From positions 40,314,601 through 40,378,600 of the forward strand of contig JASEVX010000013.1 in assembly GCA_031761405.1 (NCBI GenBank): a stretch of 64,000 nt of DNA. Reading direction: 5' to 3'. Position numbers and translations under genes: made by a program. The notes beneath the pieces were generated by a model, which was not told where the DNA came from, ran no database searches, and saw only the letters and a program-made list of their open reading frames with translations. Positions within the stretch are counted from its first letter, which is position 1. The number at the start of each line of letters is the position of its first letter. Positions 1-11,264 of this stretch are shown in pieces. Origin of the DNA: Serripes groenlandicus. Lineage: Eukaryota; Mollusca; Bivalvia; Cardiida; Cardiidae.

Positions 1-504
1 TCACTCTGTGAACTGCATGCTCTGTATAACTGCGTGTAGGCATCCCGGTCAAATCAATTGATGTGGGTACTTGCCCTGTATGTGAGGAATCCCGGGTTCA
101 AGGCCCTTTTTCTCTCTCTCTGTCATTTATTCCTTTCCAACATGCAGACGCTTTCTGGGGCTTCTGCAGCAGATGACTTTTGAAATCATCGTGACAAAAG
201 AAGAAATTGCTCATCATGAAATATATCTCATTTTGCCACAATATATTTTACTCCTTAATTTAAAAACAATTCTTTCATTTATAGGTTCCAGATTAAAGCC
301 CCAGATTTTTTTGCATAATTTGCTTTCCCTACTCCAAATGCCTTTGAAAGCACTGTCAATGTATTTTATGAGAATGCATATATGGAAGGGTCCCATTTAA
401 AAAAAAAAATGAAAGTATAATGAAATGTAGACAAATGAAATCAAATTTTAACAGAATACCATGCATGAAGGCCAGAACGAGAAGTAATAATAATGTCATC
501 AAGT

Positions 505-712
505 TCAACCCTTTTCCACATACAACAAATCTGCAGCTGATGACATTGTAAACGTTAAGTCAACAATATGGAAATTGTCTATTAAAGATATAACAATAAG
601 TTAATGAAATTGATGTGGCAAAAGGAAAGAATTCACGTGAAGAGCAGCTTTTCAAAAATCATCTGCTGCAGAGGTGTCAGAAAACGTCTGTATAAGGGAA
701 ATGGAGGGTTAA
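505..712. mobile_element. TTAA-bounded MITE (piggyBac-like), unit 1
   Basis: The left end reads CCCTTTTCCACATACAAC and the right end, reversed, reads CCCTCCATTTCCCTTATACA. Both arms then carry a CTGCAGC(A)GATGA word, giving imperfect terminal inverted repeats about 200 bp apart. TTAA is intact at the right end (709-712). The left one is mutated here (TTCAA) but intact in units 2 and 4. No coding capacity. The piggyBac assignment rests only on the TTAA target and the CCC start. Confidence 0.55.
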
Positions 713-844
713 AATCACAATTCTAAACTGAACCTATGTTACCTTAACCCTCCTCTGAAAATCAATAAATCAATGATATAAGAACAGCATCTGGGATGAT
801 TTAAATCAATTACAATTTCCAACATTGTTTTTCTCATTCGTAAG

Positions 845-1098
845 GTGTTTTACTCCACTTCCAATTATTTTTCAGTTATATCAAGGCGTTTTCAGGGTAA
901 GTACTATTGGTCCATGTATACTGACAACAATAACTCAGTTGTAATGCTAACCCAACAACCCTGAGCGCAAGGAGGGAAACGATTTTTAAAGTATTTTTAA
1001 AGCATTTTGTATGACCCAACCGGAGCTCGAACCCGCGACCTCCCACACCTGAGGCAGACACTCCACCACAATACCGCCTAGACGATCGAAAACCAGAA
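845..1098 (-). mobile_element. tRNA-derived SINE 1, unit 1
   Basis: On the minus strand a tRNA-like head has an A-box-like TGGTGGAGTG and a B box GGTTCGAGCTCC (about 1030-1065). The 3' tail contains TATAACTGAAAAATAATTGG, similar to the tail of SINE 2 in this unit. The long minus-strand frame over it (876-1136) is a by-product of the tRNA-like head and is not a gene. Ends are approximate. Confidence 0.6.
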
Positions 1099-2139
1099 TA
1101 CCCCATCTTATCTAAATCTCTGGAGAGCCAGAACACAAGGTGTAAGGGACTATATTTTAATTAATATTTCAGGAAATTAAAGACACTCCTTAGCTGGAAC
1201 CTAACATTATTTTCTTTTCCCAACAATATTGTCTTTATTTCAATAACATATTTAAATTATTATATTCTTTGCTCTAGATGTAAGGGACAATATTTAATTA
1301 TAATTACCCCAGCATTTTCAGACTCTTCTTAGTTGGAGCCCAACATTATCTTCCTTTTACAACAATATTCTACTCTTTGTCTCAATAACATATATTAGTT
1401 ATTATTTTCTTTTCTGTAGATGTTTTCAATAGCGAAAAGTCCATTATCAAGTCGTTTTAATTCTGTATAAAACTGGATGAAGGTCAAATTAGGCCAAATA
1501 CATCCACGGTTATGCTGATCTACAGTCAAATAGTCCCTTAAAAAACGTTGTTTGCGACAAAAGGAGTGTATGCCTTCACTAGAATGCATTGAATATATGA
1601 CATTGAATTTAAATTCATTGTACATGTGTATAGGATGCACTGGAAATGATTGATTTGATAATACTTGGTATTTTGACTTGGTTTGAAAGTGAAAGTGAGG
1701 ATGTGAAAACCCAGTTTTGTCCCAGACATTTTGTCCAAAATGGAGGTAACAATTTTCGCGGGGTGAATTCTTTCTTGCATAATGCATGACCCCACAATTT
1801 CCTTGGATAATTGTAAAGCTTAGAGGTTTCATGTAACTCTTTTTAATGATAATAGGTGTTCTACATGAGACATGTTTAGAAAGTGTGACAATTGAGGGTT
1901 GAAACTGGTTGATTTACATGAAAATAAAGAATGATTTAGTCAGTGTATTGTGAGTATATTTAACATGTTTTACAATATAAACCTTTCCCAGGTAAAATAT
2001 ATAAGGAAATTGTCTATCAATAAAAGTATAATAATTGAACAGAGTTGAAAACATTCTGGCAGGCAAAAGCAGAAATCTCTCATTATGAGAAATTTCAACT
2101 GTTATGTCACAATGAACTCAGTTCACACATTTCACTTAC

Positions 2140-2292
2140 CGAGAAATAAACAAGCATTTTGTTATCATCAGTGGTGACTTCGAACACATAGATATTGCCT
2201 GTGTTATTCTCTTTGTATCTCAGAACATACCGATGTGGTGTGGCATTCCACCCTTCCGGTAACATCTCACTCTCGTTTTCATAACCACTGCT
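2140..2292 (-). CDS. Alpha exon D' of the PI31-domain gene, unit 1 (partial domain)
   Basis: 51 codons, phase 0 at both ends, acceptor ctattttag and donor gtaagtg on the minus strand. It begins SSGYENESEM and carries the best PI31 signature of the domain, LPEGWNATPHRYVLRY, comparable to LPAGWN...LYVLRY of human PSMF1. A beta-strand-like stretch NIYVFEV follows and the exon ends KMLVYFS. All five alpha copies of this exon look identical at the nucleotide level. It differs from beta exon D mainly in its last 13 residues. The next exon (A) of this domain lies beyond the left edge. Confidence 0.88.
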
Positions 2293-2601
2293 CTAAAATA
2301 GGAGATTGATAAATTTTTGTATTTTATTAATTTATATTCAAATGTTCTTCAGAACTGATTTCTCATTCATACAAAAAAGATACCCCTAGTGCATACATAG
2401 GAGAGTCTTAAATTAAGGTTTCCTATTCAGTTTATATACAATTCTTTACAGGTCTATAGTCTCATTATTTGGATTTTTACATTGCATTTTTGGATGCGGA
2501 GGTAGCAAAATAAATTCTTTTTCCAGAACAAAAATATAGATACTATTAAAAAGGCCTACACAAAACAAGTAAAGATCTTAATTCATAACTTGCAGACCCT
2601 G

Positions 2602-2987
2602 AACCCTTTTCCACATATTACAACGACAACTTTGAAAAACACAACACTGTGGAAAGTCACTATAAAGGGAAGTTACAAGTATGATTGTAGTATCACAGAG
2701 GCATCAGAAAGCGTCTGTATGATTTGTTTTATTGATAAAATCAAATTATTGATATGATTTCCTTGTTTTACTCCGTTTCAACTTTATTTCAGTTATGTCG
2801 CGGCGACAGTTCACTTATTCATGATCCCTGGGTAAACAAACCAGTACTAAGCTAGCAAAAGTGCCTTGGCCAAGGGCACTCCACCGTGACCGTCGTGCCG
2901 CGACTGGGAATCGAACCCGGGAAGCCCGCTTTCAAACCCTCGACGCTAATCACTTGACCACGGCGTCTGTGTGACGGAAAGGGTTAA
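2602..2987. mobile_element. MITE interrupted by SINE 2, unit 1
   Basis: The left arm AACCCTTTTCCACATATTAC starts near 2602. The right arm, reversed, reads TTAACCCTTTCC and is separated from the remaining right-arm word GCATCAGAAAGCGTCTGTAT by the nested SINE. TTAA is kept only on the right (2984-2987). Confidence 0.5.
2723..2962 (-). mobile_element. tRNA-derived SINE 2, unit 1, nested in a MITE
   Basis: 240 bp on the minus strand. The head has an A box TGGTCAAGTGATTAG and a B box GGTTCGATTCCC. The tail reads CATAACTGAAATAAAGTTGA then CGGAGTAAAAC. Flanks are the 12-bp GCGTCTGTATGA (2711-2722) and GCGTCTGTGTGA (2963-2974), a target duplication differing at one base here and perfect in units 4 and 5. 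It resembles the widespread mollusc SINEs with a conserved tail. It is not a functional tRNA gene. Confidence 0.8.
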
Positions 2988-3515
2988 TGTTATAAAATTC
3001 TTATTTAGGTATGAAAATATATTTCACATTTAAACCATTAACCTGATACAATACCCCTTCTTCCATACAGACGCATTCTGATGCATCTGCAGCAGACGAA
3101 TTTTGAAAACATTTACGCAAAAGAGTAATTCCTCCCTTCCCCACAATTTTATTAACCCTATTTAATAATTAACCTTTAATTTGATAAGACTTTTTTGTTT
3201 TTGCATTCATGTTTTCAGGTATTTTGCTACAGATTTTTTGTCTTTGGGAAAGCGGAGCTTAAGTCGTCTGCTATGAACCTTGTTAAAAAAGATATATTGG
3301 TTGGATGTTTTTTGAAATTTTTATCCATTTCCGAGAATGTTTTTAAATGTCGCTTTCTTTAGGGAAATGGTTAGGATAATTGACTCTGTCGGTCACACAT
3401 ATCTCACCTTAAAGAGAAATGAAAGTTAAAGTAGAAACATTGTGTGCACTGTCATTCGTTAACAATATGACATTTTTTTCTATTTTCACTTGGGAAATAT
3501 TTCAGTTCGACATAC

Positions 3516-3657
3516 CTCTTTGCCCGTCCATACACATTTATATCCCGATGAAATGATCTGCCAATGCAATACACTGATAATGCTGTCTTGAGGCGTGTGA
3601 ATGTCTTTCTTTATCGAGTTGAACATTAATTCTAGACCTGGGGCCGCCTTGGTCGAT
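3516..3657 (-). CDS. Alpha exon C' of the PI31-domain gene, unit 1 (partial domain)
   Basis: 142 nt: one base completing a codon begun in the preceding exon B', then 47 codons, ending in phase 0 before gtatgtcg. It encodes the start of the PI31 domain: STKAAPGLELMFNSIKK, a helix, then VLHWQIISSGYKC. The last two align with GLEVLF and FLHWEV-GYC of human PSMF1. The acceptor is catatttgtag. Reading the same frame upstream meets a stop before any ATG, so this exon has no start codon of its own. All five copies are identical in the window. Confidence 0.88.
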
Positions 3658-5858
3658 CTACAAATATGAAATATAGTCTAATTGTCGACTTTAACCCAAC
3701 GAAGACTTATAAATTAAGTCTTACACAAACTTATCAAGACATTTGAGGACTGACATTATCAAGTTGTTTTAGAATAACAGACAATTAACCTGTAAACACA
3801 GTTTCGTTGGTAATATATCATATGACAGTTAGCTTATTCTTATCGCACCGAATGTGTGATGTATGGACAAACCATGCACGATGACACCGGAATAACTTGT
3901 CAAAGTCTTTACATCATTCTTTTGAAATTGAATTGGACAATATCAAGAGTCTTAATCGTCAATTGTTTGGAAAATAAGTATAGAAATGGATTGTAAAAAT
4001 CTCGTTGCCTTGTTCACAACAAAACAACTCAAATTCACCATCTTTTCACGATATCAATATGAGTTGAATTGTTTTTTGGTCATAATACATGATCATAATA
4101 CAAAAAGTAAGAGAACAATCTGATTCCGTAAGCTCTGCTGTAATAAACACGTTTTAACATAATGTATATCAAACACATTATAACTAAATAATTTTGTGAT
4201 AGAAAAGTATACTGCCTTATGCCAAAAACTCTCTTATATCAAAACTATAGAAACATGTAAACTTTTGCATATTAAGTATATTACGTATCAGTACAACACA
4301 AATATATATGTATCTTTTAAATACAAGTACAAACATTGCTGGAAAATGCAGTAAAAAACGGTTGCGCGGTGAACGAAACTGTATTTATACGAAATATACT
4401 CGTTTCGCTTATTCAATATACCGAAGCATATTGACACAAGTGCAGTAGACAACTTTTTAAAGGAGCTGAACTCCAGATGGTGATCAATAGTTCAAAACTA
4501 TTTTGAATGTACTTATTGAAAAACAATCAATTGAAAGCCATGAAAATGTACAAAATTTGGCTCACAGGGTAAACTATATAAGACATTATACCACTGGCTG
4601 TACAAAAAACATACTATATAAGTGTGTCTTTTGCTTGTAGGACATCTCGCTGAACCAGAGACATATAACTACATATGTATATGTCTCTGGCTAATGTAAC
4701 GTCCAATTATGTCATCAAAATTTATAGAAATATACAAGAATGAAATGAGGTCATGTATCACTTCAACACTCATAATGTAACACATATCTGCAGTTTGAAA
4801 GCACTGTAAAACAGATATTGTCTTCAGAAAATATTGCGTCAGATAAAAGAGATGACATACATGTCGAACATACATAGTTTATTTCCCATTATACCGTCAA
4901 TATACGAATTCTTTCCTTCATAAAAGTACTCGCTAATATCAAAGTTATGCTGAAGCCCGTATCAAAAGCTCTAAAGTATTTTGCATCATTATTTATGTAT
5001 TGATTCCAAATATCAAGTTGTAATAGTCTGCTGTAGAGTTAACGTTAATTTACTTTATATGTATTTATTTACTAATTAACAATGTATGTCATTGCGATAT
5101 ATAAGAATCGGTGGTCAATATTGTGGCCATTACTTGTTTCATGCCAGACAAACTACCTTACTATATTGACGACCGCATCTGATTATGATGGCCTCTCTGG
5201 TTCTGGTTTGGCAGCAGTTGATGTTTCATTGATAAACACCTAGTGGGTCAACACTACTTTTTGTCAAAACCATTTGCGGTGAGGTCACATAAGGGTCATT
5301 TGTGCCAAATTGTATCAAAATCAGGCCTATATGTTTGGACGTTTATAAGTTATCACTATCTATACATATAAGAAAAATAAGCCCCTGGTCGCTTATGTCT
5401 GTTAAAGGAGGTTATGATGATTAAGAATTATTGTAAGTTTCTAAGAAATATCTCTTATGGCTTTTGAAAAAAAGTGGGCAGATACGAAAAACTTAACCGA
5501 AATTCTAAGTCGAAAAAGGGCCATAATTATTACAAAAACCTTGACAGAGTTATATACTCTTGTCTGTTGATGTGGGTAATGATGGTAAACACGTGTTGTA
5601 AGTTTCAAAGCAATATCTCTAATGGATTCCTAAAACAATGAGGTGTTACAAACAGCTTAACAAAGATGTGAAGCCAACACCAACATCTACGCCGACGCCG
5701 AGGTGAGTAGGATAACTTGTCCTTATTTCGAAAAGTCGATCTAAAAAGGGTCACCTAGAACACCCCTGAAAAGGAGCATAGTTAATATCATATACACAAG
5801 ATGGTAATTTCCTGAGGAAGAAGTTATATATAAACCTCCAGCATTCTTCAAGCCTTAC
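3658..5858 (-). other. Intron B'-C'; class description
   Basis: 2,201 nt. Holds a 13-bp hairpin (4655-4690) and unassigned AT-rich sequence. A stretch near 5240-5720 contains gccgacgccgaggtgagtag, a type of dispersed repeat I associate with bivalves. A frame near 4200-4450 is broken by a 1-bp indel between units (gcggtgaacg or gcggtggaacg), so it is not coding. Equivalents are 17542-19742, 31403-33604, 46024-48225 and 59832-62033. Confidence 0.65.
4655..4690. repeat. Hairpin: 13-bp perfect inverted repeat, unit 1
   Basis: CCAGAGACATATA (4655-4667) and its exact reverse complement (4678-4690) enclose a 10-nt loop. Preserved unchanged in all units: 18539-18574, 32401-32436, 47022-47057 and 60830-60865. 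Confidence 0.75.
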
Positions 5859-5993
5859 TTTTCGTATAAACCAGATTCCACATTAGATCTCTGACCTCTA
5901 CTTGGGGAGCCTGCTTTGGGACTTGAAGGTTTTACCGCTTGCATAATGACGTTTTCAAAGACTTCCATTAGACCATGAACATTTCTAAAAGCA
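5859..5993 (-). CDS. Beta exon B' of the PI31-domain gene, unit 1
   Basis: 135 nt, entered in phase 2 (GA from exon A' plus T gives D) and left in phase 2 (AA, completed by A of exon C' to K). It encodes the last helix of the domain (AFRNVHGLMEVFENVIMQ), then a polar linker rich in S, P and G (KPSSPKAGSPSRG) ending SNVESGLYE. If the donor gtaagg is not used, the frame meets TAA at once. Linker variant PKAG, as in unit 2. Units 3-5 have Q for K. Confidence 0.85.
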
Positions 5994-8140
5994 CTGAAAA
6001 GAATATAAAATAAATAAATACATGTACATGTATACTGAAATGCAGGAAATGTTTCAAAAGAAGTAACCTTTTACCAAACAACACATTTGACCATCAACAT
6101 TTTTAAAAGCTCTGAAAAGAATATAAAATAAAAGTACTGAAAGTACTGCAGGTAGAACTTTGTTGATTAAGATGAGATGCAGAAGTGCCTATAGAAATAT
6201 TATCTAGACAAAATCCCCACCATGATAAACAAGTAATGATGCATCAGGCCTGAATGAAATATTTCTAAGATAATAAAAGCTTGTTGGTCTTTTTAAAATG
6301 AATTGACCCCAACTTCGAATATATCAGGTACACATAGTACATTTTTTATTATCATATAACCCAATAGCTCTATGGATATCCCACCAGGAGCATGTATAAC
6401 GGTACAGTGTCTTCCTATGTTCGACTGTACGTACTCAACTAACTGATGCATTCATAGTGTGCAATATATTAATACAATATATTAATGTTTTCAATGATAA
6501 CAGTAAACTTAGAAGTGTAATCTACCAAAACAGTTTTGATTTGAATGATTTTCTGGTTCTTCATCTCTAGTATTATACTGTATGTTTAGTGTCTGTTAAA
6601 CGAAATTGATCATAAGCTTCTATTTTGACAGGACATTTGTATAAAAATGAACAGATTATTATAAAAAGGCCTACCCCAAAACCAATGTATAAATGTACAA
6701 AAGTGTTTTGCTTCTCAAAAACAGAGGGCAATCGTAGCCCGGAAACGATTACATGAGTGATAGATATGTAGCATATGTGTATCTGCTTATATCGGAGACA
6801 ATTTAACCAAGAGTGTGAATGAAACTACTAGGAAAGGACACTGTAAATGAAAGAACAGTTGTTATGATATTAAATCTTTGAACAGTTTGTAAGAGGACCA
6901 TCAAACTAACATTCCTGTGACATTTGGATGATATTTGTCCAATGGTTAAGGAGGTGATTCTGTTTAAAGCTTAACATTAATTCTACCCTTATTCTGAAGG
7001 AACATGGCAGCTATATTTTCAAACCAATCATGGCATGAACAAATTAAGCAGGGGGTCACTAAACGAACATTTCCGCTAAATTACAAATATTTTTAGAAAT
7101 CAGAAAAAAACTTGAATAGAAAAGGAACTATAAAGTTTTGTCATTTTGACCCTTTTCTGATGATGTTTGGCTACCATGTTGTTAAACCAATCAATACGGC
7201 TAAAGCAAATCTTGGAGAAAATTACTCGAGGAACATTTGTGCTTAATTGTCTTGGAATCTGACAAGCGGATTCAGAGAATAAGAATTTTACAGTTTAGGT
7301 ATTTAATCCCTTCCTACTGCCGCACCAACAACATTTGTGTTTATAATTTATATCATTGAACAAATTTGAAAGAGGACCACCAAAGGAACATTCCTGCGAA
7401 GTTTTGTTGAAATTTGCCCTGTGGATTCTGATGTATAAGCTAAACATTCAATTTACCCCTTTTCTGATGCCGCCTGGTAACTATGTCTTTCAACCAATCA
7501 ATATTGCTTAAACAATTATGAAGAGGGTCACTGAGAGAACAAACAAGACAAGCGCTTTAAACAAATAGAGTTCCTTGTTGTTTTTTCCAGTGGATAATGA
7601 TGAGATGTCATTTGAAGCTTAACGTTCAATTTCCCTTTTAAGATGCCACCTGGTTTCTATGACTTTCAACCTATCAATAAGACTTAAAACATGTAGAGGT
7701 TCACTGAATGAACAGTTCTGCTAAATAATCTTGAAATCAGACAAGCACTTTCATAAGAATGTAGTTTTAAAATTGTGTCATTCTCTTTCCCATGCCGCCT
7801 GATTGCCGTATTTAACAACCAAAATTATGAATATATTTGAAGAGAGTTATACAAAAATAAATACAAGCTAATTCAGAGGAGAATATTTTTAAATTTTTTA
7901 AATTATCCCCCACAATTCCTTATTTTGCCACAATATTTCCAAAAATCGTCTGCTGCAGAGGCATAGTTGGAAAAGGAGATATTTCTTGTTTAGAATAAAT
8001 TATTTATGTTTCCTTGGGTTTAAAATTGACTGCTGCAAGGGTTTTAACAATCATGTATTAGTGGAAAGAGAACAACAATTCAATTCATGCCATATGGTAC
8101 TTACTTTTCATATGATGCAAATCAAAGTTATAGTACTCAC
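5994..8140 (-). other. Intron A'-B'; class description
   Basis: 2,147 nt. Begins on the B' side with a duplicated ghost of the exon acceptor (6089-6135), followed by unassigned sequence to about 6880. A degenerate tandem array occupies about 6885-7850 and a MITE fragment with CGTCTGCTGCAGAGGCATAG lies near 7945. Equivalents are 19878-22024, 33740-36870 (with the Helitron-like insertion) and 48361-50553. Confidence 0.65.
6885..7850. repeat. Degenerate tandem array, about 150 bp period, unit 1
   Basis: Recurring words: (g)aggaccaccaaaggaacat, caaccaatcaatattgctta, ccttttctgatgccgcctgg and aagcttaacattcaattt. Successive copies are poorly conserved. Counterparts start near 20769, 35930 (truncated), 49245 and 63050. 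Confidence 0.5.
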
Positions 8141-8220
8141 TCTTTAAAAGAACTAAAATCTTCTGATGCAAAGTCTGCAACATCAAATTCCCACCTTGCA
8201 CGTTTTTCATCACTGGAAGT
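8141..8220 (-). CDS. Beta exon A' of the PI31-domain gene, unit 1
   Basis: 80 nt, phase 0 in, phase 2 out (donor gtgagtac, acceptor tttcag). Encodes TSSDEKRARW, then EFDVADFASEDFSSFK, equivalent to the NLDDYI...DF region of human PI31. Differs from alpha exon A at four residues (S/P, R/T, A/T, F/Y). All four A' copies in the window are identical. Confidence 0.85.
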
Positions 8221-10490
8221 CTGAAATGTAGTGGTCAGTATACAGAAATAAATATATAAGAATATATATAATAAATGCTCTGGGATGATCTGTTTAACCT
8301 GTTCCTACATGCAACACATCTGCAGCAAACAGCTTTGAATATATGGAAAATATCTAAATACATAAAAGTTTTAGTTAAAGAATGAAGTCCGTTGTGGCAA
8401 AAAGAGAAATTTCTCATTATCATCATTTTTCAAATGTAGTCTCCTGAAGGGGCATATGAAAGCGTCTGTATGTGGGAAAGGGTTAATCAATTCTATGGGA
8501 TGAGAAGCCGGAATATTGCAGCAAGATAAATCTCCATATTTTACTGCATGTTCTGTATGAAATCAGCATAACGAGTTGTCGAGGTTCGTACTTATACACA
8601 ATTGAAAAGATTGCGTTTAGGAAGCCCCGGTCAAATCAATTGATGTGGGTACTTGCCCTGTATGTGAAAAATCCCGGGTTCAAGGCTGTTCTTCTCTCCC
8701 TGTGTCATTTATTCCTTTACAACATGCAGACTCTTTCTGGGCCCTCTGCATCAGACGACGTTTGAAAACATTGTGACAAAAGGAGAAATTGCTCATCATG
8801 AACAATATCTCATTTTGCAACCAATATTTTCTACTCTTTAATTTAATAACAATTCTTTCATTTATAGAGATTTTCAAATGTCTGAAAGAATGTTGGCCAA
8901 GATGGGGTTCAAACTTCCTATTCCTAGATTGACAGCCTGAGTCTCAAACAGTTACCACAGTTCAGATAACAATTGGAGAGATAGTTTTATAAGTAGCTTT
9001 GTTAGCTCTATGCATAGGGTATTCACCCTGAAACCTAGAGGTTCCGGATTAAAACCCCTGATTTGCTGCATAATTTTCTCACTTGCCATAAATGTTTTTA
9101 AAAAAATATATAATGAAATGTCGACAAATGAAATATTGTCTTTATTTCAATAACATATATAAAAAATTAATTTTTTTGCTTTAGATGTAAGGGACAATAT
9201 TTGATTATGATTTCAGGAAATTGAAGACTCTTCTTGGTTGGAGACCAGCATTATCTTCCTTTTCCAACAATATTCTTGTCTTTGTCTCAATAACATATAT
9301 TAATTATTATATTCTTTTCTGTAGATGTTTTCAACTGCGAAAAGTCCATTATCAAGTCGTAATTAATTCTGTATAAAACTGGATGAAGGTCAATTTAGGC
9401 CAAATACATCCACGGTCATGCTGATCTACAGTAAAAAAGTCCCTTAAAAAAACTTTGTTTGCGACGAAATGAGTGAATGCCTTCACCAGAATGCATTGAA
9501 TATATGACATTGAGTTTAAATTAAGTGTAAATGTGTATAGGATGCACTGGAAATGATTGATTTGATAATACTTGGTATTTTGACTTTGTTTTAAAGTGAA
9601 AGTGAGGATGAGAAAACCCAGTTTTGTCCCAGCCTTTTCGTCCAACATGGCGGTAACCATTTTCGCGGGGTGAATTCCGTATTGCATAATGCCTGACCCA
9701 TCAATTCCGTTGGATAATTCTAAAGCTTAGAGGTACATGTGACTCCTTCTAATGATAATGGGTGTTCTACCTGAGACATGCTTAGAAAGTGTGACAATTG
9801 AGGGTTGAAACTGGTTGAGTTACATGAAAACAAAGAAGGAACTTATTTGGTGTATTGTGAATATATTTAACAAGTTTTACAATATAAACCAAATCTCCAA
9901 CAGAAGATGTTGGATAATATCTAGGTTAAATATGTCTATCAATGAAAGTATAATAATTTTGAATAGAGTTGAAAACATTCTGTCAGGCAAAAGTAGAAAT
10001 TGCGCCGCTGCAGCAGACGCGTTTTGGAAGATTTTGTTGCATAAAAAGCAATTTTTCCCTTTTGTAACAACGCCTTCAGCTCTATTCAATAATTATACTC
10101 ACCTGTAATGTCACAATGTTTCCAAACAGCAGCAGCAGACGCATTTAAGAAAATGTTGTGGCATAAAGACAATAATTATACTTTATGTTTTAAGATGTTA
10201 TTTAAATTTTTGCCTATATTGTAAATATTTTCAAAGATTGCTCCTGCTATTTTGTTGAATGTAGCAAACAATTTCACGCCTTCTGACACCTTTGCAGCAG
10301 ACGACTTTGGAAACAAAACGAGCAATTTTTACTTTTGCCACAATGTTTTCATTTTTTTCAATGAATTCTAGCTTCATTTATAGTGTTTCCTTGACTTTAT
10401 CTTGATGTTTTTTTTCGTCTGTTGTAGATTTGTTCTATGGGGGAAAAGATTAAAGTTCATCCAAAATAATTCAGTTAAAATTTCACTTAC
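8221..10490 (-). other. Intron D-A'; class description
   Basis: 2,270 nt. Holds a TTAA-bounded MITE (8294-8486), a tRNA-like degenerate stretch with CCCGGGTTCAAGGC near 8672, another near 9020-9065 ending in GGTTCCGGATTAAAACCCC, a segment homologous to 1390-1830 of the alpha half (9340-9690), and several MITE arms carrying CTGCAGCAGACG (10006, 10127, 10301). Equivalents are 22105-24368, 36951-38811 (410 bp shorter) and 50634-52896. Confidence 0.65.
8294..8486. mobile_element. TTAA-bounded MITE in the beta half, unit 1
   Basis: 193 bp with TTAA at both ends (8294-8297 and 8483-8486). The left arm reads CCTGTTCCTACATGCAAC and the reversed right arm reads CCCTTTCCCACATACAGACG. Internal CTGCAGC word. 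No coding capacity. Confidence 0.6.
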
Positions 10491-10643
10491 CCAGAAATGA
10501 CCACACATTCTGTTACCACAATCGGATGTTTGGAACACATATATGTTGCCTGTGGTCGTCTGCTTGTATCTCAGAATATATAAATCCGGTGTGACATTCC
10601 ACCCTTCTGGTAACATCTCACTTTCTTCTTCATCGTTACCGCT
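10491..10643 (-). CDS. Beta exon D of the PI31-domain gene, unit 1
   Basis: 51 codons, phase 0 at both ends (donor gtaagtg, acceptor attttag). Begins SGNDEEESEM, then LPEGWNVTPDLYILRYKQ, very close to the LPAGWN..DLYVLRY signature of PSMF1, then NIYVFQTSDCGNRMCGHFW. Its end (cysteine- and aromatic-rich) is the most different part between the beta and alpha domains. Residue 2 is G here and in unit 2, S in units 3 and 4. Confidence 0.88.
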
Positions 10644-11122
10644 CTAAAATTGAAAATATATCAATTTCTGTTTTGTTATTCATTAATATTCAAATGTTCT
10701 TCAGAAAATGATTCTCATGCTAAAAAAACAGATACATGGGAGAGTCTCAAATCATGTTTTTCCAATTCAGTTGATAGACAAAGCTTAACAGGTATATAGT
10801 CTAACTATTTGGACCTTTCATTACAGAGTCATCAGAAAACGTCTGTATGTGGGAAAGGGATAATGTAATGTTATTATTATGATGCCTCTGTAGCTGACGA
10901 CTATTGAAAACATTTACGCAAAAGTAGAAATCGCGCCTTTTCCCGTATTTTGTTAAACCTTATCTAATAATAGTTTTATTTCAAAACTTCAGAGAATGTG
11001 TTTAAAATATATCACATAAATGAGAAATGAAAGTGAAAGTAGAAACATTGTGCATTGTCATTCGTTAATAATACGACATTTTAAAAAAAAAAAAAATTGA
11101 GAAAGATTTTAGTTGGACATAC
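10644..11122 (-). other. Intron C-D; class description
   Basis: 479 nt, the shortest intron class. Contains a MITE right arm (10816-10860, CAGAAAACGTCTGTATGTGG) and a left-arm word CTCTGTAGCTGACGA. Units 1 and 2 lack two segments of about 85 bp that units 3 and 4 have (39197-39282 and 39412-39494 in unit 3). Equivalents are 24522-25000, 38965-39617 and 53050-53702. Confidence 0.65.
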
Positions 11123-11264
11123 CTTTTCGCCCGTCCCTAAACATTTATATCCCGATAAAATGATCTGCCAATGCAATACACTGATGATGCTGTCTTCAGG
11201 CGTGTGAATGTCTTTTTTTATCGAGTTGAACATTAATTCTAGACCTGTGGCAGCCTTGATCGAT
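11123..11264 (-). CDS. Beta exon C of the PI31-domain gene, unit 1
   Basis: 142 nt, entered in phase 2 (AG of exon B plus A gives R), then 47 codons, leaving in phase 0 before gtatgtcc. Encodes SIKAATGLELMFNSIKK, then SVLHWQIILSGYKCLGTGEK. No in-frame ATG precedes it, which argues against a separate gene starting here. It differs from alpha C' at nine positions, mostly at the two ends. Confidence 0.88.

Larger units (their letters stand above)
1..2139 (-). other. Intron between alpha exon D' and exon A (right part); class description
   Basis: This intron runs off the left edge. Complete equivalents are 13565-16023, 27443-29883, 42073-44505 and 56103-58313. It holds a TTAA-bounded MITE, a degenerate tRNA-like stretch with a B-box-like word near 88-103, a second MITE copy, a tRNA-derived SINE (845-1098) and a segment at 1390-1830. 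That last segment is also present, diverged, in the beta half at 9340-9690. I see no exon in it. Confidence 0.7.
2293..3515 (-). other. Intron C'-D'; class description
   Basis: 1,223 nt. Contains a MITE interrupted by SINE 2 (2602-2987), a second MITE left end around 3045-3130 (TTAACC, then CAGACGCATTCTGATGC and CTGCAGCAGACGA), and otherwise AT-rich sequence. Equivalents are 16177-17399, 30037-31260, 44659-45881 and 58467-59689. Confidence 0.7.

Noticed and set aside
173..400. Plus-strand open frame of 75 codons, also at 14057 and 27935
   Set aside because: It is built from MITE arm and AT-rich sequence, and is disrupted in units 4 and 5 (changes near 42675 and a deletion at 56716).
876..1136. 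Minus-strand open frame of 86 codons with W, G and R rich sequence
   Set aside because: It coincides with the tRNA-like head of SINE 1. Conservation is explained by the recent duplication of the units.
1395..1832. Minus-strand open frame of 145 codons, repeated in other units
   Set aside because: It lies inside intron D'-A. It is broken by indels in unit 4 (near 43835 and 43905), loses its start in unit 5, and the homologous beta segment (9352-9687) keeps a different frame. The DNA is shared but the protein is not.
2890..2962. Possible tRNA gene on the minus strand
   Set aside because: It has A and B boxes but no credible acceptor stem or anticodon arm that I could fold, and is joined to a SINE tail with a target duplication.
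4200..4450. Conserved segment with a frame (STALVSICFG…) as an extra exon
   Set aside because: A 1-bp difference between units 1-2 and 3-5 breaks the frame, and no matching splice phase is seen.
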